From positions 1 to 60,337 of the forward strand of contig JAICUB010000041.1 in NCBI GenBank assembly GCA_025936045.1: a stretch of 60,337 bases of DNA, given 5' to 3'. The notes under the pieces are model-generated. The model was not told the DNA's origin. It worked only from the letters and a program-made list of their open reading frames with translations, and made no database searches. The translations under genes and the position numbers were made by a program. This document shows, in pieces, positions 17,169 through 26,137 of this stretch. Numbering within the stretch: position 1 is the stretch's first letter; each line of letters begins with the position of its first letter. The DNA is from Polyangiaceae bacterium (GTDB lineage: Bacteria; Myxococcota_A; Polyangia; Polyangiales; Polyangiaceae).

Positions 17169-18326
17169 TCAGAAGTGCCGCGTTCGCCACCACGCGTACG
17201 CGAACGCCGCGAGCGCGGCGACCACGAACAGCACGACGCGCCACGCGCCTGCCGAAGGCTGCTCGACCTGCGCGCTCGGCGCGGCAACCACCGGAGCGTG
17301 CGTCGTCGGCGGCTCCTCGGCTTCCGACGCGGCTTCGGCGGCTGGAGGTCCGGCGACCTCGACCAGCGGGGGCATGATCGGTACGACGGACGACGGCTCG
17401 AACGCGAACGGGGACTCCGAGTCCGCGGGCGGGACCGGCTCGACGAACTCATCGAACGGTGACGGCGTCTCGGCGAGCGCGGCGGGTTCCGGCTCGTGCT
17501 CGCGTCCGGCGAGGCCGAGCTCGGGCAAGCTGTACTCGCGCGTCGCCGGCTCGTCCCCCTCGTCGTCGGCAGCGGGCGCGACCGGCTCCGGAGCGACTTG
17601 AAGCACGCCGCTCGCGGGCTCCCGCCGCGCGAACACGGCCGACGAATCCGGCGAGGGCGACGAGGCGGGCGCTGCTCCGTGCTCGGTGAGCGGCTCGCTG
17701 AAGTCGACGGCGGGCGCGGCCGCGGACGCCTTCTGGGCGGCAGGCATCGGCGCCGCGGCGCGAGCCATGGCGGGCATGGGTGTGCGCGCCGCAGCTGCCG
17801 GGGTGAGCGGCGCCTTCAACGGCACGCTCGCGAATCCGCCCTTCGCCGCGGCGGGTAGGCTTTCGAAACCCGGCACCTTCGGCGACGCGGGCATGCTCTG
17901 CATGAGGTCTCCGTGTCCGGGCGGCGGCGGCTTCGTCGGCACCGACGCCTGCACGTCCGGCTTCGGCGGCGCCTTGAGGCGCTTGGCCCGCGCGAGGAGC
18001 TCCGGCGGCGGTCGGAAGACCGCCGTGCGATCCTCCTGCACCATCCCGAGCGGCGAGAACCGGCTCTCGTCGTCGTCGTCGTCGTCGTCGGCCTCGGACA
18101 CGGGCGGCGGTTGCGCCGGGGGTTGCTCGCGTTCGCGCATGCGCGAGATGAGCTCTTTCGGAATGCGATGCACGTGAGTCGCATTGTCGTCGAGCTCGAG
18201 CTCGAGCTTGCCCACGGCGGGCTTGAGCGGCGCGGGCTTCGACTCCATCGGTTCATGATCGGTCTTCATCGAAGCGACCCACCGATTGAATCCGTCACGA
18301 CGCCCGGTCGAACCGTCGGTCGTCAC
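17169..18326 (-). CDS. Low-complexity tail-anchored protein with duplicated TxVxRxPxEL motif
   Basis: 385 residues, mostly Pro/Ala/Glu-rich and probably disordered. A single C-terminal transmembrane helix (about 361-378, WRVVLFVVAALAAFAYAWW) leaves a 6-residue basic tail, so most of the protein should face the cytoplasm. Two short related segments stand out: residues 50-62 and 101-113 share T-x-V-x-R-x-P-x-E-L-[IL]-x-R. An Asp run (residues 80-86) comes from a TCG/CGA trinucleotide repeat. Similar motif-bearing disordered proteins could be scaffolds or phosphorylation targets, which is an inference. No family recognised. Alternative ATG starts lie at residues 20 and 27. Confidence 0.7.
   Translation of the reverse strand: MTTDGSTGRRDGFNRWVASMKTDHEPMESKPAPLKPAVGKLELELDDNATHVHRIPKELISRMREREQPPAQPPPVSEADDDDDDDESRFSPLGMVQEDRTAVFRPPPELLARAKRLKAPPKPDVQASVPTKPPPPGHGDLMQSMPASPKVPGFESLPAAAKGGFASVPLKAPLTPAAAARTPMPAMARAAAPMPAAQKASAAAPAVDFSEPLTEHGAAPASSPSPDSSAVFARREPASGVLQVAPEPVAPAADDEGDEPATREYSLPELGLAGREHEPEPAALAETPSPFDEFVEPVPPADSESPFAFEPSSVVPIMPPLVEVAGPPAAEAASEAEEPPTTHAPVVAAPSAQVEQPSAGAWRVVLFVVAALAAFAYAWWRTRHF
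18067..18090. repeat. (TCG)8 trinucleotide microsatellite inside a CDS
   Basis: Eight perfect TCG units on the plus strand, which on the coding (minus) strand encode the Asp run at residues ~80-86 of the tail-anchored protein. Copy-number change would lengthen or shorten the acidic run without shifting the frame. Confidence 0.8.
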
Positions 18327-18474
18327 GGGAGACTCCTTGAAAGACCCGCCGCTGCCACAGGACTCATGCTATCTCCATCGTGACGAAAAAAGCGCGACGT
18401 GCAGCCTTGGTCGCGCATTAACGTGGGAGCTCCGCTGTGCGGGTGCGACGCTGTGGTCTCGACAACCACCCGCT

Positions 18475-18498
18475 GAAAACGCCGCGATTTTGCGGCGT
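18475..18498 (-). terminator. Intrinsic terminator of metF
   Basis: Read on the minus strand this is ACGCCGC-AAAATC-GCGGCGT followed by TTTC: a perfect 7-bp GC-rich stem, 6-base loop and a short T-run, 31 bases after the metF stop. It is the clearest Rho-independent terminator in the window. The remaining ~200 bases up to the tail-anchored gene hold no other gene. Confidence 0.65.
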
Positions 18499-18529
18499 GC
18501 CGCCGCTCCCGCGGAGTGATTCGAAGCGA

Positions 18530-19390
18530 TCAGCGCCGGAGTCGGTCGAGAACGTGGCGAGTCGCGAGGGAACGGTTGAGCGTATAGAAATGCACGCCGG
18601 GCGCGCCGCGAGCGATGAGATCGCGGCACTGCGCGGTCGCGTGCTCGACGCCGATGGCGCGAACCGCGTCGGCGTCCGCGCCGCAGGTCTCGAGTGAGGC
18701 GAGCAAGGGGGCGGGGATGCGCGCGCCGCACAGCGCCGTGAAACGCTTGATCTGGGAGAGATTGGTGATGGGCATGATGCCCGCTACGATCGGCACGTCG
18801 ATGCCCGCGGCGCGCGCGCGCTCGACGAAGCGATAGTAATCCGCGTTGTCGAAGAAGAGCTGCGTGATGAGAAAATCCGCGCCCGCGTCGACCTTCTGCT
18901 TCAAGAAACGGAGATCGGCCTCCGCGTCGAGCGCCTCGACGTGATTCTCCGGATAGCAAGCCGCGGCGATGCAGAGGTCGTGGCGCGCGCGAATCAGCGC
19001 CACGAGCTCGGACGCATGCTCGAGGCCGCCGTCCGTTTTCACGAAGCGCGTCTCACCGCGTGGAGGATCCCCGCGGAGCGCAATGACGTTGTCGATGCGG
19101 CTCGCGCGGAGCTGCTCGAGCACGTCGGCGAGCTCTTCCCGCGTCGCGCCCACGCAGGTGAGGTGCGCCATCGCTTCGATGCCGACCTCCTGCTTGATGC
19201 GGCGGACGAGCTCGACGGTGAGGCGCCGGGTGCTGCCGCCGGCGCCGTAAGTCACCGACACGTAGGCCGGCTCGTAGGGACGAAGCTCCGCGATGGTCTC
19301 GAACAGCCGCCCGACGCCTTCGGCGTCCTTGGGCGGAAAGAATTCGAAGGAAAAAACGGGCGCTTGGCCCAAGCGATCGACGATCTTCAT
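18530..19390 (-). CDS. metF: Methylenetetrahydrofolate reductase
   Basis: 286 residues, typical of MetF. The N-terminus MKIVDRLGQAPVFSFEFFPPKD carries the FEFFPP signature with the catalytic Glu. Further family motifs are SVTYGAGGS (about 57-65), HLTCVGAT (about 85-92), LRGDPP (about 113-118), and DFLITQLFFD (about 178-187). The enzyme makes 5-methyl-THF for methionine synthesis using FAD and NADH. The ATG at 19390 is chosen because in-frame sequence further upstream is antisense to mpl. It is divergently transcribed from mpl with 99 bases between, and followed by a good terminator, so it is probably monocistronic. Confidence 0.95.
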   Translation of the reverse strand: MKIVDRLGQAPVFSFEFFPPKDAEGVGRLFETIAELRPYEPAYVSVTYGAGGSTRRLTVELVRRIKQEVGIEAMAHLTCVGATREELADVLEQLRASRIDNVIALRGDPPRGETRFVKTDGGLEHASELVALIRARHDLCIAAACYPENHVEALDAEADLRFLKQKVDAGADFLITQLFFDNADYYRFVERARAAGIDVPIVAGIMPITNLSQIKRFTALCGARIPAPLLASLETCGADADAVRAIGVEHATAQCRDLIARGAPGVHFYTLNRSLATRHVLDRLRR

Positions 19391-19439
19391 CGAGGCGGGT
19401 GAGCGTAGCAGTAGGCCGAGGCAGCGGCCAAACGCCGAC

Positions 19440-19468
19440 GCTCGGCTGCGCCGCCGTTCGAGCCGAGC
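19440..19468. promoter_or_regulatory. 8-bp perfect inverted repeat between metF and mpl
   Basis: GCTCGGCT (19440-19447) and AGCCGAGC (19461-19468) are exact reverse complements around a 13-base loop. They lie in the 99-base divergent gap, 22 bases ahead of the mpl ATG. Could be an operator for one or both genes or a 5'-UTR hairpin of mpl; nothing in sequence decides this. Confidence 0.35.
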
Positions 19469-19489
19469 AATGGTAACTTCGACGCTTCG

Positions 19490-20941
19490 ATGAACATTCA
19501 CATCGTCGCGGTCGCAGGCACGGGTATGGGCGCGCTCGCAGGCCTGCTCGTCGAGCTCGGACATCGCGTCTCGGGTAGCGACACGGCGTTCGATCCGCCG
19601 ATCGGGCCCGAGCTCGAACGGTGGGGCGTCCGCACGCTGAGGGGCTTCGAGCCCGCGCACCTCGAGCCGCGTCCGGACCTCGTCGTCGTCGGCAACGTCT
19701 GCCGCCCGGACAATCCGGAGGCGCGAGCGGCCATCGACGGTGGGCTCGAGGTGACGCACATCGCCGGCGCGCTCGCCCGCTTCGCGCTCAGAGGCACGTC
19801 GCCGCTCGTCGTCGCGGGCACGCACGGCAAGACCACGACGACGGCGCTCGCCGCCTGGTTGCTCGAGCAGACCGGCTTCGCCCCGGGCTTTCTGATCGGC
19901 GGCTTGCCCAAGGGTTTCGCGCACGGGTTTCGCGCCGCCAAAGCCCAGCGGCGGCTCGGAGGCCCCGATCGCCCCGCGCGGCGCACGCCGTTCGTGATCG
20001 AAGGCGACGAGTACGACACCGCCTTCTTCGAGAAAACCGCGAAGTTTCTGCACTACGCGCCCGAGGTCGCGATCCTCACGTCGATCGAGCACGATCACGT
20101 CGACATCTACCCGACGCTCGCGTCCTATCTCGAAGCGTTCGAACGCTTCGTCGCGCTCGTGCCGGAGCACGGGCTCATCGTCGCGAACGCGGCGGACGAG
20201 AACGTCGTGCGCGTCGTCGAAAAACACGCCAAGGCGGAAGTCGCGTGGTTTGCCCTCGCCGACGAGCCGACGCACGGCATGCCGCCGCATTGGCTCGCCG
20301 CGCCGGCCGGCGCCGACGCCCGCGGTCAGGCCTTCGATCTCTACGCGGGCGGGGTCGCGTGCGGGCGTCTCGCGCTCGCTCTACCGGGAAGGCACAATCT
20401 CAAGAACGCCGTCGCGGCGCTCGGAGCGGTGGCGCAGGGCTTCGGCGCGCGGCTCGCCGATCTCGGCCCCGCGCTCGCCGCATTCGAAGGCGTGCGGCGC
20501 CGTCAGGACCTGATCGGAACGCCGCGAGGCGCCTTCGTCTACGACGACTTCGCGCACCACCCGACGGCGGTGCGCGAGACGCTCGCGGCGCTCCGAGCGC
20601 GCCACCCGGCGGCGCGCCTGTTCGCGGTGTTCGAGGCGCGGAGCGCGACCGCCTGCCGGCGTATGCACCAAGCCGAATACGCCGCTGCGTTCGACGCCGC
20701 GGACGACGTGCTCTTGCCTCCGCTCGGCCGCTCGAACATTGCGCCCGAAGAAGCGCTCGATCTCGCCGAGCTCACGCGAGCGCTCGAGCTCCGCGGCCGC
20801 CGCGCGCAGCGTTTCGATTCCGTGGACGCCATCGTCGGCGAGCTCGCGCGGAGCGTCCGTTCGGGCGACGTGGTCGCGTTGCTTTCGAACGGGGCGTTCG
20901 GGGGAATTCACGCCAAGGTGCTGAAGGCACTGGGCGAATAG
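19490..20941 (+). CDS. mpl: UDP-N-acetylmuramate:L-alanyl-gamma-D-glutamyl-meso-diaminopimelate ligase
   Basis: 483 residues, Mur-ligase family. The N-terminal Rossmann domain starts MNIHIVAVAGTGMGALAGLL; the central ATPase domain has the P-loop GTHGKTTTT (about 109-117); and the Mpl-type GDEYDTAFFEK (about 171-181), IEHDHVDIYP and FDDFAHHP-like YDDFAHHPTAV motifs distinguish it from MurC. It ligates recovered tripeptide to UDP-MurNAc, recycling peptidoglycan. Presence of recycling fits the other wall-related genes nearby (3D-domain lipoprotein, L,D-transpeptidase-like protein). A second candidate, MurC, would normally have a dcw-cluster context and SGTHGKTTT with different downstream motifs. 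Confidence 0.93.
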   Translation: MNIHIVAVAGTGMGALAGLLVELGHRVSGSDTAFDPPIGPELERWGVRTLRGFEPAHLEPRPDLVVVGNVCRPDNPEARAAIDGGLEVTHIAGALARFALRGTSPLVVAGTHGKTTTTALAAWLLEQTGFAPGFLIGGLPKGFAHGFRAAKAQRRLGGPDRPARRTPFVIEGDEYDTAFFEKTAKFLHYAPEVAILTSIEHDHVDIYPTLASYLEAFERFVALVPEHGLIVANAADENVVRVVEKHAKAEVAWFALADEPTHGMPPHWLAAPAGADARGQAFDLYAGGVACGRLALALPGRHNLKNAVAALGAVAQGFGARLADLGPALAAFEGVRRRQDLIGTPRGAFVYDDFAHHPTAVRETLAALRARHPAARLFAVFEARSATACRRMHQAEYAAAFDAADDVLLPPLGRSNIAPEEALDLAELTRALELRGRRAQRFDSVDAIVGELARSVRSGDVVALLSNGAFGGIHAKVLKALGE

Positions 20942-20982
20942 TGCTGCAACGCGGCGACTCGGCGGTGCTATAGGCCCGGGGC

Positions 20983-21474
<492 letters not shown>

Positions 21475-21487
21475 AGCGCTGAATCGA

Positions 21488-21931
21488 ATGACGACGACGG
21501 AGCGTTCGGCGTTCGAGGAGCTCGGAGGCGAACCCGCCCTCCGCCGCATCATCGACCGCTTCGTCGATCGCCTCTTCGACGACGTGATGGTGGGCTACCT
21601 GTTTCGCCACGCTGATCGCGCGCGGGTCAAGGAGAAGGAGTTCGAGCACGCCGCCGAACACCTCGGCGGCCCCGTCGCGTACACGGGCCGGCCGCTCGCC
21701 GGCGCGCACGCGCCCCATCGCATTCGCGGCGGTCAATTCATGCGCCGCGTCCAGATCCTGAAAGAGACGCTGGCGGAACTCGGCGCGCCGCCGCGCGTCG
21801 CCGAACAATGGCTCGCCGAAACGCTGAGGTTACGGCCGCTCGTCACGGTGGACGAGGGCGACGTGTGTGATCCGAGCCCGACGCAGCGCACGCCCGAGCC
21901 GGAAACGACGCTCAAAGGGACGCCGAAGTGA
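21488..21931 (+). CDS. Group 1 truncated haemoglobin-like protein
   Basis: 147 residues. The globin region is about 8-118: LGGEPALRRIIDRFVDRLFDD at the A/B helices, EHLGGPVAYTGRPLAGAHAPHRI containing the probable proximal (F8) His, then QFMRRVQILKETLAELGAP. The C-terminal ~30 residues are Pro/Thr/Glu-rich and lie outside the fold. Truncated globins bind oxygen or NO, often for NO detoxification. Stop and start of the next gene overlap (GTGA), an unusual coupling to a cell-wall-type lipoprotein. Confidence 0.82.
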   Translation: MTTTERSAFEELGGEPALRRIIDRFVDRLFDDVMVGYLFRHADRARVKEKEFEHAAEHLGGPVAYTGRPLAGAHAPHRIRGGQFMRRVQILKETLAELGAPPRVAEQWLAETLRLRPLVTVDEGDVCDPSPTQRTPEPETTLKGTPK

Positions 21932-22779
21932 GGGTCGCCGCGCTTTGCTCGAGCGCGTTCGGCGTCGCCGCGCTCGCCGCGGGCTGCTCGACCGCGGGCA
22001 ATACCTGGATCAACGAACCCTTCGAGCCGATCGATCACTCGGAGAACGCGAGCGACGTGATCCCTTCCCCCGAGATCGAAGGCGGCGCGCGGCCGATGGC
22101 GAGCCCGGTGCGCGCGCGTACGCTCGGCGGCAACGCGGCGCCCGCGAGCCCGTCCGAAGCGGAGGCGACCGGCGCCGTGTCCGTCTCGCTCGCCGGCGGT
22201 CGCTCGCTCGGCGTCTTTCGCAACACGTACTACGACTTCCCGAGCGAAGCCGACTACGACGGTCCCACGCTCGCGCTCCCGAACGCACGCTGCGGCACGA
22301 TCGCGACCGTGCCGCGCGAGTTCTTCGAAGCGCTCTGCGTCCAAGGCAGCGGCACTCTGCGCAAAGGCGTCACCGTGAGCTTCGCCAAGCGTGACTGCGA
22401 TTGCGCGCCAGTTTGCCCGAAAACCGGCCAGAAAATCTGCTTCGACGAGCTCGACGCCCGTGAGTTCCCGTGGGGTCGCGGCGCGACCGGTAAAGCCATC
22501 ATTCCGCTGCTCACCGTGGCCGTCGATCCCAGCGTCATCCCGCTCGGCACCGCGATCTACGTGCCCGAGCTCGACGGCCTGCCGCGTGACGCGGAGGGCA
22601 CGACCGCTCACGACGGTTGCTTCATCGCGCAAGACAAGGGCTTGGCGGTCACGGGCCAGCACATCGACGTCTTCACGGGTCACCACTCGCTCACGACGCT
22701 GTGGAACCGGCGCGTGCCGAGCAACCGGGGAGTCACCGTCGTCGTCGACAGCCCGCGTTGCGCGCGCGTCGCGCCCTGA
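21928..22779 (+). CDS. 3D-domain (MltA C-terminal-like) lipoprotein
   Basis: 283 residues from a GTG overlapping the globin stop. The signal ends at LAAGCST (lipobox). The mature protein has a low-complexity N-terminal part (about 25-95), a Cys-rich middle (CDCAPVCPKTGQKIC, about 152-166) and a C-terminal 3D domain with the conserved aspartates: AVDPSVIPLGTAIYVPE, HDGCFIAQDKG and GQHIDVFTG. 3D domains form the double-psi barrel of lytic transglycosylase MltA and Rpf-like proteins, so a peptidoglycan-binding or -cleaving role is likely. The Cys insertion is not usual for the family. Confidence 0.82.
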   Translation: MRVAALCSSAFGVAALAAGCSTAGNTWINEPFEPIDHSENASDVIPSPEIEGGARPMASPVRARTLGGNAAPASPSEAEATGAVSVSLAGGRSLGVFRNTYYDFPSEADYDGPTLALPNARCGTIATVPREFFEALCVQGSGTLRKGVTVSFAKRDCDCAPVCPKTGQKICFDELDAREFPWGRGATGKAIIPLLTVAVDPSVIPLGTAIYVPELDGLPRDAEGTTAHDGCFIAQDKGLAVTGQHIDVFTGHHSLTTLWNRRVPSNRGVTVVVDSPRCARVAP

Positions 22780-22794
22780 GCTCGTGACGACCCG

Positions 22795-22820
22795 CGGCGG
22801 CGCGGCAGCAAACGCCGCCG
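22795..22820. terminator. Probable bidirectional hairpin terminator between convergent genes
   Basis: CGGCGGCG (22795-22802) and CGCCGCCG (22813-22820) form a perfect 8-bp stem around a 10-base loop in the 59-base gap between convergent stops (22779 and 22839). A TTTT follows 12 bases later on the plus strand. Placement fits termination from both sides, though the missing close T-run lowers confidence. Confidence 0.4.
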
Positions 22821-22838
22821 GCCCTCGCGCGATTTTCC

Positions 22839-24032
22839 TCAGCGAGCTCGGGTAACCACGCGCCAAAAGTCGCGGACCTCGGGCGGCGGCGACGGATTCG
22901 ACCAGGAGCGCTGCGTGAAGAGCACTCCAGTCGTCCGCGTGACCGGATCGTTGTACCAAGTGCTGCCGAGACCGCCGTCCCAGCCGTAGCTCCCGGCGGC
23001 TCGCCCGAGCTCGTCGCGCTCCGCCGTGACGACCGCCATGCCGAAACCCCAACCGTAGCTCTCGAAAAATCCCGGCACGAGCGCGCCGAACGCCTTGTTC
23101 TCCGGTGTGAGCGCGTCGGTCGTGAGCGCGCCCACGGACTCCTCGGACAAGAAGCGGCGGCCGTTCACGCTGCCGCCGGCGAGTAAGAGCGCCGCGAAGC
23201 GCAAGAAATCGGGCACGGTCGAGACGAGCCCGGCGGCGCCACCCGGAAACGCGGGCGGCTTGCTCCACTGACCATCGACGGGATCGTAGAGCGATAGTTT
23301 TTGGGTTTGGGGCTCGACGACGTAGCTCGGGGTGAAGCGGCCGAGTTTGCGTGCCGGGACGCTGAAGTCGGTGTCGAGCATGCCGAGCGGGTCGAACAGG
23401 CGCTCGCGCAGGAACGTGTCGAACGGCTGCTCGGCAGCGCGCGCGATGAGCACGCCGAGCACGTTGGCGCTCGTGTTGTAGAGCCAGCGTTCACCCGGCT
23501 GGTGCATGAGCGGCAGCGTGGCAAAGCGATGGATCCAAGTGTCGGGCTCGGGAGGCTCGGCGGGGCGCGGCATGCCTTCGCCGAGCGCGAGCGCGTCGAG
23601 CGCGCGCTGAATCGGATAGGTGTCGGGAGGTGCCATCAGCATGCCGAAACCGAGCCGGAACGTGAGCAGATCCCGCAGCGTGACGGCGCGCACGGCCGGC
23701 ACCACGTCGTCGATCGGACCTTCGAGGTGGCGGAGCACCCGTCGCCCGGCGAGCTCGGGCAGCAACCGATCGATGGGCTCGTCGAGGTGGAGCCGGCCTT
23801 CCTCCACGAGCAACATCGCCGCGGTCGCCGTCACGGGCTTCGTGAGCGACGCGACGCGGAAGATAGAGTCCGGCTCGAGTCGCTCGGAGCCGCCCGCGCT
23901 CTTCACGCCGAGCACCTCGAGCGCCTCGTGGCCGCCGCGCACGACGGCCGCGACGAACCCCGGATTTTCGCCCCGCTCGACGTAGGGCGCGAGCGCGGCT
24001 TCTAGCGACGGATCTCGCGAAGGTGAAGGCAT
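22839..24032 (-). CDS. Serine hydrolase, class C beta-lactamase family
   Basis: 397 residues, no signal peptide seen. Motifs: SLTK (SxxK, Ser62-Lys65), YNTSAN (second catalytic motif around Tyr185), and a C-terminal GWDGGLGSTWYND segment at the place of the KTG-type motif. Many such proteins are esterases or DD-peptidases rather than antibiotic-hydrolysing enzymes, and the cytoplasmic location predicted here favours an esterase. It is the third of three hydrolase genes read in the same direction, 6 bases after the stop of the alpha/beta hydrolase. Confidence 0.88.
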   Translation of the reverse strand: MPSPSRDPSLEAALAPYVERGENPGFVAAVVRGGHEALEVLGVKSAGGSERLEPDSIFRVASLTKPVTATAAMLLVEEGRLHLDEPIDRLLPELAGRRVLRHLEGPIDDVVPAVRAVTLRDLLTFRLGFGMLMAPPDTYPIQRALDALALGEGMPRPAEPPEPDTWIHRFATLPLMHQPGERWLYNTSANVLGVLIARAAEQPFDTFLRERLFDPLGMLDTDFSVPARKLGRFTPSYVVEPQTQKLSLYDPVDGQWSKPPAFPGGAAGLVSTVPDFLRFAALLLAGGSVNGRRFLSEESVGALTTDALTPENKAFGALVPGFFESYGWGFGMAVVTAERDELGRAAGSYGWDGGLGSTWYNDPVTRTTGVLFTQRSWSNPSPPPEVRDFWRVVTRAR

Positions 24033-24038
24033 GGGGCC

Positions 24039-25145
24039 TCAGGCTCGGGCGAACGCGTGGTCGCTCGCCGGCGGCAAAGTGCCGACGGGCGGCAACGTAC
24101 GCAGGAGCTCGCCGAGTCGCTCGAACGCCTGGCCGCGACCGAGCTGCCAGAGGTGCCCCCCGTGCCAAGAGACGAGCGGCGCGCGAAAGTGCGAAGCGAT
24201 GCGCCGCGCGTGCGAAAATTGGACGATGCGGTCGGCACGCGCGCCGATGACCAGCACGCGCTCGCTCGCGATGAGCGGCGCGCGCTCCACGGGGCTCACG
24301 TGCCGGTAGACCCGCTCGATGAGCTCGTGCTCGAGGGCACGCGGCTCCGGCGCTTCCGGTAGATCTCCGTGCTCGAGCGCGAAGTCGGCGAGCGACGCGA
24401 GCGGCACGATCGGCACCAGGAAATCGAAGCCGGGATCGACCGTCGCCGCGAGCGCCGCCGTGTACCCGCCGAGGCTCATGCCGAGGAGCCCCACGCGCGG
24501 ATGTCCGCGCCGGCGCAAAAAGCCGGCAAGCTCCCGCAGGTCCGTGACCGCTTGTCGAAAGCCTTCGCTCGCGAAGCGCGGATCGCGTCCGGGAAACTCG
24601 GGCAGCCCTTGACGACTCGGGTGCGCGCGGCGCCCGTGAAAGGGCAAGAGCGTGAGGGCGCAGTCGAACCCGAGCGTATCGAGCGCGTGAATCGGCCACA
24701 CGCGCTCTTCCACGCGGAGCTGGCCCATCATGTAGCCGTGAACGAGGATGGCGATCGGCCGCGGCTCCCCTCGCGTCACGAGACGGGCGTGAGCGACGAA
24801 GTTGGCCGTGGTCGTCCGGTACGTCTCCGAGAGCTCGGGCAAGAACGTCTCGCCGACGCTCTCCCACACCAGATCGCAGCGGTGCAAACCACCGCCGAAG
24901 CTCCGTCGCTCGCGCGCGACCGGCTCCACGCGACGTGGCTCCGGATAAAAGCCCGACAGATCGAGCTCGGCGTAGCGCGCCTCGATCTCGCGCAAGGCGC
25001 GCACGCGAGCTTCATGGCCGGTGCCGATGCCCGGCTCGGTGTCGAGCTCGGGCGCCGTGACGCGCAGCGCGAGCGTGACGGCGCGATCGAGCCCCGCCGC
25101 GGCGCGCGCGAGGAGCTGCCCGGCAAAGCCGACGCGCGACCTCAT
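24039..25145 (-). CDS. Alpha/beta hydrolase
   Basis: 368 residues from an ATG that overlaps the preceding stop (ATGA). The alpha/beta-hydrolase core starts near residue 135 (AILVHGYMMGQ, oxyanion-type His-Gly). The nucleophile elbow is GMSLGGY, the acid lies in VIGARADRIV and the His probably in SWHGGHLWQLG. The N-terminal ~130 residues are an extra helical cap of unknown role. Upstream in-frame residues are shadow of the neighbouring gene. Substrate unknown. Translationally coupled to the upstream esterase and close to the downstream beta-lactamase-like gene. Confidence 0.85.
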   Translation of the reverse strand: MRSRVGFAGQLLARAAAGLDRAVTLALRVTAPELDTEPGIGTGHEARVRALREIEARYAELDLSGFYPEPRRVEPVARERRSFGGGLHRCDLVWESVGETFLPELSETYRTTTANFVAHARLVTRGEPRPIAILVHGYMMGQLRVEERVWPIHALDTLGFDCALTLLPFHGRRAHPSRQGLPEFPGRDPRFASEGFRQAVTDLRELAGFLRRRGHPRVGLLGMSLGGYTAALAATVDPGFDFLVPIVPLASLADFALEHGDLPEAPEPRALEHELIERVYRHVSPVERAPLIASERVLVIGARADRIVQFSHARRIASHFRAPLVSWHGGHLWQLGRGQAFERLGELLRTLPPVGTLPPASDHAFARA

Positions 25146-26041
25146 GGCGCCTCCGGTCGCGTGCGTCCCCGCGGCAGCGTGCGGTCGTAATAATAGAGCA
25201 GCTCGAGACTCCCGTTCTCTCGCAAAAAGCCCTGGTCGTGGCCGCCGGGCACCGAGGAGAACGTGACCTCGAGCCCGCGCGCGCGGAGCTTTTTCGCGAG
25301 GCGCTCGCTCGCCCGGCGCTCGGGATCCCAGGCGGAGGTCGCGACGCGGAGCGGGCGCGTCCCCGCTCGTGCGAACGCCTGCTCGAAACGCAGCGCGTAC
25401 GCGTCGCACGAGCTTTCGCCGATCGCGGCCTGCAGAGCCCCGACGGCACCGAACGCGTCCGGGCGGCGCAAGAACACCTCGAGCGACACGTACCCGCCGA
25501 GCGACACGCCGTCTACCCCGATCGTTCGCGCGCCGCTCGGAAGCGCGAGGAGCTTCTTCGCTTCGGGCAACACGCCGTCAGCGACCCACTCGGCGTAGCG
25601 ATCGAGCGCGGCCGGCGTCGAGGGCTGGCGAAAGACGTTCGGCGTGTACGGACACGCCACCGCGACGCCGTGAAACGGGTCGGCTGCGAGGGCGGCGTTG
25701 AGCTCGGAGAGACGTTCGTCGGTGAGCAGCGCCGGCTGCGTCGCCGTGCGTGTGACGGGCGGATTCGCGAGCCGTCCGGCCGCCGCGACGAGCCCGTAGC
25801 GATCCGCCCACGCGCGAATCCCCACCGGCTCGCTGCTCGTCTCGGCGAGGCCGTGAAAAAGCACGAGCAGTCGCTGAACGCCTTCACCGCCGCTCGGCAC
25901 GAGCAGGAGGCAGCGGCGGGCGAGCTTTTCGCCGGGCACGTCGAGCTCGTGCTCGTCGTAGCGGCCCCCAGCCGCTCGAGCAGGACGCGCACCGAGGCTC
26001 GACGCCAGCGCCGCCAAGAGCAAGCGCCGGCGGGGGAGCAT
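25142..26041 (-). CDS. Secreted esterase-like alpha/beta hydrolase (Tat-type signal)
   Basis: 299 residues from the ATG that gives an Arg-rich signal peptide (MLPRRRLLLAALASSLGARPARA, possibly Tat). The rest is an esterase-type alpha/beta fold: LLVLFHGLAETS (oxyanion region), nucleophile in GVDGVSLGGYVS, and a catalytic His in VPGGHDQGF. This resembles the putative esterase (esterase D/feruloyl esterase) group. First gene of the three-hydrolase operon. A TATAAT -10 sits about 40 bases upstream on this strand, supporting this start over longer in-frame extensions. Confidence 0.82.
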   Translation of the reverse strand: MLPRRRLLLAALASSLGARPARAAGGRYDEHELDVPGEKLARRCLLLVPSGGEGVQRLLVLFHGLAETSSEPVGIRAWADRYGLVAAAGRLANPPVTRTATQPALLTDERLSELNAALAADPFHGVAVACPYTPNVFRQPSTPAALDRYAEWVADGVLPEAKKLLALPSGARTIGVDGVSLGGYVSLEVFLRRPDAFGAVGALQAAIGESSCDAYALRFEQAFARAGTRPLRVATSAWDPERRASERLAKKLRARGLEVTFSSVPGGHDQGFLRENGSLELLYYYDRTLPRGRTRPEAP

Positions 26042-26078
26042 GGTCCGCGTGGCGGAAGCACCGGGCGGCACGTCGCGT

Positions 26079-26100
26079 ATTATAGGCCGCGCGCGCGGCC
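26079..26100 (-). promoter_or_regulatory. TATAAT -10 box abutting a 16-bp palindrome
   Basis: On the minus strand a perfect TATAAT (26084 down to 26079) is directly preceded by GGCCGCGCGCGCGGCC (26085-26100), a perfect 16-bp palindrome occupying the usual spacer between -10 and -35. No good -35 is seen. The layout would suit an operator in the spacer, but GC palindromes are easy to get by chance in this genome. Confidence 0.4.
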
Positions 26101-26137
26101 GTGCGCTTCGTTCGCGGGTTTCGGTTAGCCCTTTCGT

